Of a stretch of 5,982 bases of DNA, positions 1-4,935 are shown one piece after another; the stretch's first letter is position 1, and every line of letters starts with the position of its first letter. The notes below the pieces were generated by a model that ran no database searches, was not told where the DNA came from, and saw nothing but the letters and a program-made list of their open reading frames with translations. The position numbers and the translations under genes are program-made. The stretch covers positions 1-5,982 of the forward strand of contig JAHFDQ010000395.1 in assembly GCA_023248915.1 (NCBI GenBank), read 5' to 3'. This DNA is from Archangiaceae bacterium. Lineage in GTDB: Bacteria; Myxococcota; Myxococcia; Myxococcales; Myxococcaceae.

Positions 1-380
1 GGCGTGGGCTTGATGTCCTGGCGAAAGGCGCGCACCACCTCGGTGACGCCGTCTACCCGAAGCCCAATCCGGCGCCGGCCGACGCGGACCACGAGCAGCT
101 TGGGCTTCGACCTCGGGCGCGGCGGCCCGGCCGACAGCCGCTTGCGCAGGTCGACGACCGGCACGATGGCCCCGCGCAATTCCACCACCCCCTCGACGTA
201 CCTCGGCGCCCGATGCACGGGGGTGACGGCCGGGGCCTGGAGAATCTCTTCCACCCGCATCAGGTCGATGACGTAGTCCACGCCGCCGACGTGAAACGAG
301 CAAAGCTGAACTCCGGCGCCGAGATTGGCGCTGACCGGCGCCGGGTCGGCTGCCTTCAGGGTCGGCCGGACGGGGCTCAT
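1..380 (-). CDS. cheW: CheW-like chemotaxis adaptor, second copy (3' end outside window)
   Basis: A CheW adaptor couples chemoreceptors to the CheA kinase in a cytoplasmic or membrane-associated array. Reading left from an ATG at 380-378, 126 residues are visible before the window edge. The CheW-like domain starts near residue 24 (VQLCSFHVGGVDYVIDL). The family signature is plain: VEGVVELRGAIVPVVDLRKR at about residues 62-81, followed by the strand KLLVVRVGRRRIGLRVDGV. The C-terminal part of the domain is cut off. The ATG lies inside an ATGA overlap with the stop of the upstream cheW, and a short AGG sits 7 bases before it, so translation is probably coupled. Residues 1-23 form a short Ala/Pro-rich leader. 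Apart from the signature, the sequence is clearly different from the upstream CheW, so this is not a recent duplicate. Assignment to the CheW family is sure; the receptor it serves is unknown. Confidence 0.93.
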   Translation of the reverse strand, partial: MSPVRPTLKAADPAPVSANLGAGVQLCSFHVGGVDYVIDLMRVEEILQAPAVTPVHRAPRYVEGVVELRGAIVPVVDLRKRLSAGPPRPRSKPKLLVVRVGRRRIGLRVDGVTEVVRAFRQDIKPT

Positions 381-946
381 TCGAGCGCCTGGGCCAGGTC
401 GAGCAGGATGTAGAGCTGGTCGCGCCGCCGGAAGAGGCCCACGACACAGTCGCGCTCGCCGCCGGCCACGCCCGGAGGCGGGACTTCGACGGCCGAGGGC
501 TTCACCTTCACCACCCCCCGCACCGCGTCCACCAGCACGCCGGCGTCCCCCGCGTCCGACCGCACCACCAGCACCCGGGCACCCTTGGGCAAGCGCGCGG
601 CCCCGGGGCCAGCCACCCGGACTGGCCCCACCGACAGCCGCAGGCGCGGCTTGATGTCGTAGACCGGCAACACCTCGCCCCGGAGGTTCATCACCCCGAG
701 GATGGCCGGCGACGCGCGCGGCACCTCGGTGAGCGGCGGCACCTTGACGATCTCGCGCACCTCGGAAATCGGCACCGCGTAGCACTCGTCGTCGAGGATG
801 AAGGCGATGAGCTCGGCCGGTGCCTCGTCGGCGGGTTCGGGCCCGGCCGGGTCGGCGCCGGCGGCCAGCTCGAATAGCGGCCCGTCCGCCTCGTCCGGGC
901 GGTAGAAGAACTCGTCCAGCAACTGGTCGAAGGTGGGCACGCTCAA
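377..946 (-). CDS. cheW: CheW-like chemotaxis adaptor with N-terminal extension
   Basis: This adaptor links chemoreceptors to CheA. The product is 189 residues if the TTG at 946 is used. A GTG at 940 in the same frame would give 187; GGTGA lies 7 bases before the TTG and GGA lies 8 bases before the GTG, so the start is not settled. The CheW domain covers about residues 45-187. It has ELIAFILDDECYAVPISEVR as the first strands and the signature ILGVMNLRGEVLPVYDIKPR at 82-101. Residues 1-44 are extra: an amphipathic stretch FDQLLDEFFYRPDEA (6-20), then an acidic Pro/Ala linker. E. coli CheW is about 167 residues and lacks such a leader. The gene starts 16 bases after the cheA stop and overlaps the next cheW by ATGA, so the three are almost certainly co-translated. 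The family call is firm; the role of the extension is unknown. Confidence 0.94.
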   Translation of the reverse strand: MSVPTFDQLLDEFFYRPDEADGPLFELAAGADPAGPEPADEAPAELIAFILDDECYAVPISEVREIVKVPPLTEVPRASPAILGVMNLRGEVLPVYDIKPRLRLSVGPVRVAGPGAARLPKGARVLVVRSDAGDAGVLVDAVRGVVKVKPSAVEVPPPGVAGGERDCVVGLFRRRDQLYILLDLAQALE

Positions 947-962
947 GTTCCGTTCACCGGGC

Positions 963-3047
963 CTACGAGAACTCCACCCGGCGCTCGGGGGCGACGACCT
1001 CTTCCATCAAGGCCCCCACGTCGAGCACCAGCACCGTACGGCGATTCCCTAAGTCGGTGGCCCCCGAGATACCCGGAATGTGCTTCAGCCGCCCGCCCAG
1101 CGGCTTCACCACGATGTCTTGCTGCCCGAGCAGCTCGTCCACCGTCAGTCCCAGCCGGTTCTGGGCCAACCCCACCACCACCACGAAGTGGCGGGCGCGC
1201 GGTTCCTCCGGAAGGCCGAACAGGCGCCCCAGCCGGGTCAGCGGCAGCGTCTGGCCGCGCAGCGACACCACCTCGCGCCGCTCGACGGTGCGCACCTCGT
1301 CGGAAGCGACCGAGATGATCTCGAGCACGCTGTTCAGCGGTACCGCGTAGGTGCGCCCGCTCACCGAGACCACCAGCGCGCGGATGATCGCCAGCGTCAC
1401 CGGCAAGGTCAGCGTCACCGTGGTGCCCCGGCCCCGTTCGGACTCGAGGTCGATGATGCCCGACAGCGACGCGAGGTTGGTCTTCACCACGTCCAGCCCC
1501 ACCCCGCGGCCCGACAGCTCGGACACCGCCCGAGCGGTCGAGAAGCCCGGCAGGAAGACCAGGTTCATCAGCTCGCGCCGCGACAGGAGGGCGGCCTGCT
1601 CGGCCGTGAGCAGCCCCTTCTCGAGCGCCACCTCGCGCACCCGGTCGACGTCGAGGCCGGCGCCGTCGTCGCTCACCGAGATGACCACGTGGTTGCCCTT
1701 CTGGTAGGCGCCCAGCGCCACCACCCCTCGGCGTTCCTTGCCCGCGCGCACGCGGTCTTCGGCCGGTTCGATGCCGTGATCGATGGCATTGCGGATGAGG
1801 TGCATCAGCGGGTCCGAGAGCTCTTCGACGATCAACTTGTCGAGCTCGACCTCACCGCCGTCGATGGCGAAGTCGATCTCCTTGTGGCGTTCGCGCGCGA
1901 TCCGGCGTACCAGGCGGGCGAGCTTGTCGAACACCTGCCCGAGCGGCACCATCCGCACTTCGAGGATGCCCTTCTGAAGCTCGTCGAGCTTGCGCTCGAG
2001 CGACCGGCTCTCGCGCGCCAACTCCTGGCCGAGCGACTTGGTGGGCTGGCCCGGTGCGCCCGAGCGGGCGGCCTCGGCCAGCGCCGAGAGGTTGGCCTTC
2101 ACGAGCAAGAGCTCACCGACGGAATTCATCAGGGCGTCGAGCTTCTGGATGTCCACTCGAACCGTCTGGGTGAGCGAGCGCAGCGAAGCGTCGGGCTCGG
2201 GGTTGGGGCGCCCCGCCGGTGGGTCGGGAAGGCGGGCGATGTCAGTGTCAGGAGGAGCAACCCGTTCAACCCGAGCCGAGCGAAGCGGAGCTTTCGGCGC
2301 CGCCTCCGACAGCGGGGTCAGCTTCCCCGGCGTGCCCGCGAGGGCGGTTTCGAGCTCTTCGCGCCGGGCGCGGCTGCCGACGATGAGATCGAAGGCGATG
2401 CCCGACCCGTCGCCGGGTTCGGCCGAGGGCAGCGTGCTCACCACCTCGCCGACCGGCTTCAGCTGGGCGTTCAGCCGCGCCAGGCCCTGGTCGAAGTCCG
2501 CCAGGTCGAACGCCGCGCGCACCTTCCACAGCCCGAGGCCCTTCCGGAGGTTCTCTCGCAGGCGGTGCTCTTCGTACTCGGTGAAGACGGCTCGCACCTC
2601 GGGCGGAAGGCCGATCGCGTCGAGGGGATCGGCCGTTGGCGGGGCGGGCGCCGCCGCCACCGCCGCCAGACGCCCGGACAGGTCCTTCACGCGCTCGGCC
2701 AATTCGGGGCTCTCTCCACCCCGTGCGGCCTCGGCGAGAAGGGCCTGCAACACGTCGACCGCCTCGACCAGCGCGTCGAGCACCGGGTCGGACAGCTCGG
2801 CCTTGCCCAGCCTCAACCGGTCGAGCAGGTCTTCGGCCGAGTGGGCAAGGGTGGCGATGCGGTCCTGGCCGAACATTCCGGCCAGCCCCTTCAGCGAGTG
2901 GGCCGACCGGAAGACGCCGTTCACCAGGTCGGGGTCGGCTTCCTGGCCCCGCCGTTCGTCGAGGGCCAGCAGGTTTCGCCCGAGCGCGTCGAGCACCTCG
3001 TTGGCTTCGGCGACGAACTCCGACAGCCCTTTGCCCGGGGGCTTCAC
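963..3047 (-). CDS. cheA: CheA-type chemotaxis histidine kinase
   Basis: CheA autophosphorylates on an HPt histidine under receptor/CheW control and passes the phosphoryl group to receiver proteins. The product has 694 residues. Domains in order: P1/HPt (about 8-105) with FRSAHSLKGLAGMFG, phospho-acceptor His50; an Ala/Pro linker; a P2-position domain (about 147-243) with FTEYEEHRLRENLRKG; a Pro-rich linker (245-288); P3 dimerisation helices (about 293-370, from VRVDIQKLDALMNSVGELLL); P4 ATPase with N box HLIRNAIDHGIE (416-427), G1 DDGAGLD (460-466), F box FLPGFST (498-504) and G2 GRGVGLDVV (513-521); and a CheW-like P5 (about 553-690). All catalytic boxes look intact. The start chosen is GTG 3047, which overlaps the receiver stop as GTGA and places P1 at the N-terminus. 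The open frame continues upstream to 3872, but that extension is antisense-like, Arg-rich and overlaps two better genes. No good ribosome binding site is seen, so coupling to the receiver gene is inferred. Confidence 0.97.
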   Translation of the reverse strand: MKPPGKGLSEFVAEANEVLDALGRNLLALDERRGQEADPDLVNGVFRSAHSLKGLAGMFGQDRIATLAHSAEDLLDRLRLGKAELSDPVLDALVEAVDVLQALLAEAARGGESPELAERVKDLSGRLAAVAAAPAPPTADPLDAIGLPPEVRAVFTEYEEHRLRENLRKGLGLWKVRAAFDLADFDQGLARLNAQLKPVGEVVSTLPSAEPGDGSGIAFDLIVGSRARREELETALAGTPGKLTPLSEAAPKAPLRSARVERVAPPDTDIARLPDPPAGRPNPEPDASLRSLTQTVRVDIQKLDALMNSVGELLLVKANLSALAEAARSGAPGQPTKSLGQELARESRSLERKLDELQKGILEVRMVPLGQVFDKLARLVRRIARERHKEIDFAIDGGEVELDKLIVEELSDPLMHLIRNAIDHGIEPAEDRVRAGKERRGVVALGAYQKGNHVVISVSDDGAGLDVDRVREVALEKGLLTAEQAALLSRRELMNLVFLPGFSTARAVSELSGRGVGLDVVKTNLASLSGIIDLESERGRGTTVTLTLPVTLAIIRALVVSVSGRTYAVPLNSVLEIISVASDEVRTVERREVVSLRGQTLPLTRLGRLFGLPEEPRARHFVVVVGLAQNRLGLTVDELLGQQDIVVKPLGGRLKHIPGISGATDLGNRRTVLVLDVGALMEEVVAPERRVEFS

Positions 3048-3418
3048 GCGATCTTGAGGTAGCGGCGCAAGAGCCCCTCGAGGCTCTGCGGCTCGAACGG
3101 CTTCACCAGGTATTCGGCAGCGCCCAGGGCCAGGCCGCGGGCGCGGTCCTTCTCGCGCCCCTCGGAGGTGATCACGAACAGCGGCGTGTCGCGGTAGTTG
3201 GGGTTCTTCTTGACGAAGTTGATCAGCTCGAGCCCGTTGATGTCGGGCATGTTGATGTCGGTGATGATCAGGTCGAAGCGGTGCCTCGGCAGCAGCTTCA
3301 GCGCCTCGAAGCCGCTCGACGACTGCATCACCTCGACGTCGGCAATCGTCTCGAGCGTCGTCGCGATCAGCTCGCGGGAAGCCTTCGAGTCTTCGACGAT
3401 CAGGACCTTGAAACCCAT
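3044..3418 (-). CDS. Single-domain response regulator (CheY-like receiver)
   Basis: This is a stand-alone receiver domain of 124 residues with no output domain. It is probably a phosphoryl acceptor for the CheA encoded immediately downstream. Visible landmarks are the acidic pair E9/D10 (KVLIVED), phospho-acceptor D54 (DLIITDINMPDINGLEL), switch Thr84 (FVITSE), aromatic Tyr103, and K106 in EYLVKPFEP. All match an active receiver. The ATG at 3418 is the first possible start after an in-frame TAG and leaves the usual one or two residues before the first strand; no Shine-Dalgarno is evident. It follows the M17-type gene by 27 bases and overlaps cheA by GTGA. The sequence does not show whether it is a motor-binding CheY, a phosphate sink, or an effector of some non-flagellar output. 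The order receiver-cheA-cheW makes a chemosensory role likely. Confidence 0.95.
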   Translation of the reverse strand: MGFKVLIVEDSKASRELIATTLETIADVEVMQSSSGFEALKLLPRHRFDLIITDINMPDINGLELINFVKKNPNYRDTPLFVITSEGREKDRARGLALGAAEYLVKPFEPQSLEGLLRRYLKIA

Positions 3419-3445
3419 CGCGCGGTCGCGAAGCTAGCACACGGC

Positions 3446-3937
3446 CTACGCCTTGCCTGCTCCGGGCACGAGCGGCCGCAGCCCTTTGTCCGCCAGCACG
3501 GCCACCCTCCTCGCGGAAAGGGCCACCAGGAAAGCCTTGTCGAGGGCCTTCGCCCGCGCGGCGTCGTCGACCACCGCCTGGCCGGGCACCTCGAGCGCCA
3601 CCGACTCGGCCTTGGCCCGGTTCAGCATGGTGGCCGCGGACGCCAGCACCTTGCCCAGCCCCTCGCCGGCGAGCGCCGAACCCTTGCCGGTGCCCACCAC
3701 GAAGATGCGGTCCATCGGAAGCCGGCCCTCGGTGGGGAAGAGCAGCTGGTCGCCCGGAGTGCCGGTGAAAAACTTCGCCTGCAGCACGCGCGACAGGGCG
3801 CCGCACAGCCGCCAGTCGATGAACCCTGCGACGCCGCGCAGCGGTCGCTCGTCTTCGCCGACGAACAGGCACAGCGTGTCGACGCCCTTCAGGCCGTCGA
3901 GCGCCTCGAGGCCGATGTCGTGCACCGACAGGTTCAC
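3446..3937 (-). CDS. Stand-alone M17 (leucyl aminopeptidase) N-terminal domain protein
   Basis: The 163-residue product resembles only the N-terminal, macro-like domain of cytosol aminopeptidases (peptidase family M17). Supporting stretches are VDTLCLFVGEDERPLRGVAG (19-38), IDWRLCGALSRVL (40-52), FFTGTPGDQLLFPTEGRLPM (56-75) and DRIFVVGTGKGS (76-87). The roughly 300-residue catalytic domain with its two-metal site and NTDAEGR motif is absent. The stop is genuine: the next gene is a receiver, so this is not an N-terminal fragment of a full enzyme in this window. It cannot be a peptidase by itself; a binding or regulatory role is possible, but nothing here shows which. The start is a GTG overlapping the nusB stop as GTGA, implying coupled translation with nusB. 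There is no signal peptide or membrane segment, so it is cytoplasmic. The family call is good; the function is unknown. Confidence 0.85.
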   Translation of the reverse strand: MNLSVHDIGLEALDGLKGVDTLCLFVGEDERPLRGVAGFIDWRLCGALSRVLQAKFFTGTPGDQLLFPTEGRLPMDRIFVVGTGKGSALAGEGLGKVLASAATMLNRAKAESVALEVPGQAVVDDAARAKALDKAFLVALSARRVAVLADKGLRPLVPGAGKA

Positions 3938-4365
3938 GGCTTGCCCAGCTCGGCCGCGGCCCGGTCGAGCAGCCCGTTGATGAACGACGAGGACTCTTCG
4001 CTGCCGAACGTCTTGCCCAGCTCGACCGCCTCGTTCAGCGTCACCTTGCGCGGAATGTCGGGGCAGTGGGCCAGCTCGTACAGCCCCAGGCGCAGCACGT
4101 TGCGGTCGATGCGCGACATGCGGTCCAGCCGCCAGTTGTGGCTGTGGCGTTCGATGAGCGCGTCGATGTCGGCGCGCCGGGCCCAGACACCGACCACCAG
4201 CTCGCGGGCAAAGGCCTCGGCGCCGGCCTCGGTCTCCTTCGCCCCCTCTTCCGAGCTCGCCGCCCAGGCCGCCTCGAGCGCCGCCTCGGACGTGGCCACC
4301 GAGCCCATGTCGAGCTGGTACAGCGCCTGGAGCGCCCGTTCGCGGGCGATGCGGCGCGCCCCCAT
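3934..4365 (-). CDS. nusB: Transcription antitermination factor NusB
   Basis: NusB with NusE (ribosomal protein S10) binds boxA RNA and supports processive, antiterminated transcription of rRNA operons. The 143-residue length matches the family (E. coli 139). The all-helical protein shows the expected marks: RRIARERALQALYQLDMGSV at 4-23, IERHSHNWRLDRMSRIDRNV at 71-90, LRLGLYELAHCPDIPRKVTL at 91-110, then NEAVELGKTFG and SSSFINGLLDR to the end. The start ATG at 4365 has a clear AGGAG 7 bases upstream, the best ribosome binding site in the window, which suggests independent initiation. It sits between ribH and the M17-type gene. A ribH-nusB pairing is widespread in bacteria. No oddity is seen in the coding sequence. 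Confidence 0.97.
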   Translation of the reverse strand: MGARRIARERALQALYQLDMGSVATSEAALEAAWAASSEEGAKETEAGAEAFARELVVGVWARRADIDALIERHSHNWRLDRMSRIDRNVLRLGLYELAHCPDIPRKVTLNEAVELGKTFGSEESSSFINGLLDRAAAELGKP

Positions 4366-4372
4366 CTAGACG

Positions 4373-4377
4373 CTCCT
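4373..4377 (-). promoter_or_regulatory. Ribosome binding site of nusB
   Basis: AGGAG reads on the minus strand 7 bases before the nusB ATG. It is the only strong Shine-Dalgarno match before any gene here; the other starts rely on weak matches or stop/start overlap. It confirms 4365 as the nusB start. Confidence 0.75.
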
Positions 4378-4385
4378 GTCGGGGT

Positions 4386-4425
4386 TCCGTGGCACGGATG
4401 GCAGCTTAACCTCGGCAAGCCACCC
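4386..4425 (-). other. Inverted repeats in the ribH-nusB gap
   Basis: The 68-base gap between ribH and nusB holds two small overlapping inverted repeats. On the minus strand GGGTGGC (4425-4419) can pair with GCCATCC (4402-4396) over a 16-base loop, with one G-U pair. TCCGT (4398-4394) can pair with ACGGA (4390-4386) around a 3-base loop. They share 4396-4398, so they cannot both form fully. No T-run follows, so a classical intrinsic terminator is not supported. They might be an mRNA stability or processing element, or chance in GC-rich sequence. Confidence 0.25.
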
Positions 4426-4433
4426 GTTGCGCG

Positions 4434-4922
4434 CTACTTGCGTGCCTTGGCCGGCCGGTGCCCGAGCTGGGCATACAGGTTCGCCATCTCGATGCAGGCG
4501 ATGGCCGCGTCCGCTCCCTTGTTGCCGGATTTGACGCCAGCGCGGTCGATGGCCTGCTCGACCGTGTCGCAGGTGAGCACCCCGAACGCCACCGGGCAGG
4601 CCGAGCTCAAGGCGACCTGGCCGATGCCCTTCGACACCTCGCCGGCGACGTAGTCGAAGTGCGGTGTGCCCCCGCGGATGACGCAGCCCAGGCTCACCAC
4701 CCCGACGTAGTCGCCGCCGTCGGCCAGGCGGCGCACCAGCCCGGGCAGCTCGAAGGTACCGGGGCAGCGGTACACGTCCACCGCGTCGTCGGCCACGCCG
4801 TGGCGGGTGAGCGCGTCGAGGGCGCCCTTCAGCAACTCCTCCGTGATGAAGGCGTTGAACCGCGAGACGCAGACGGCGAACCGGCCCGTGGGGGCGATCA
4901 GCGTTCCTTCGAAAGTGCGCAT
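4434..4922 (-). CDS. ribH: 6,7-dimethyl-8-ribityllumazine synthase
   Basis: RibH condenses 5-amino-6-ribitylamino-uracil with 3,4-dihydroxy-2-butanone 4-phosphate to give lumazine, the penultimate step of riboflavin synthesis in the cytoplasm; the enzyme assembles as pentamers or 60-mers. The product has 162 residues against about 154-156 usual, the surplus being a basic C-terminal tail (GHRPAKARK). Key residues fall at the positions known from the Bacillus subtilis enzyme: F22 in SRFN, E58 in PGTFELP, catalytic H88 in VIRGGTPHFDYV, R127 in IDRAG and K135 in SGNKGADAA. The enzyme should be active. The ATG at 4922, in a CATATG context, is 13 bases after the ribBA stop with no Shine-Dalgarno. 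There is no alternative start in the gap, so reinitiation after ribBA is likely. It uses the product of the RibB half of its neighbour. Confidence 0.97.
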   Translation of the reverse strand: MRTFEGTLIAPTGRFAVCVSRFNAFITEELLKGALDALTRHGVADDAVDVYRCPGTFELPGLVRRLADGGDYVGVVSLGCVIRGGTPHFDYVAGEVSKGIGQVALSSACPVAFGVLTCDTVEQAIDRAGVKSGNKGADAAIACIEMANLYAQLGHRPAKARK

Positions 4923-4935
4923 ATGCGTAACGAAT

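Noticed and set aside
1080..3062. Long plus-strand open frame antisense to cheA
   Set aside because: It mirrors cheA codon for codon in a genome with few A/T third positions, is rich in His/Gln/Arg as expected for a shadow frame, and shows no family motif.
3048..3872. Upstream extension of the cheA open frame
   Set aside because: The added 275 residues are Arg/Gly-rich, have no domain, and overlap two well-supported genes; GTG 3047 fits the domain start and the GTGA overlap.
2636..4369. Long plus-strand open frame antisense to cheA, the receiver, the M17-type gene and nusB
   Set aside because: It crosses four recognisable genes on the other strand, begins with Pro/Arg low complexity and has no domain signature.
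4390..4402. TGGCACG on the plus strand resembling a sigma-54 -24 element
   Set aside because: The -12 GC is two bases too close and the TTGC is missing; it also points away from all genes.
4041..4418. Second minus-strand frame through nusB
   Set aside because: Arg/Pro/Ala-rich shadow of nusB, which has the strong ribosome binding site and conserved family motifs.
4366..4433. Intrinsic terminator between ribH and nusB
   Set aside because: Hairpins are short and no T-run follows on the transcribed orientation.
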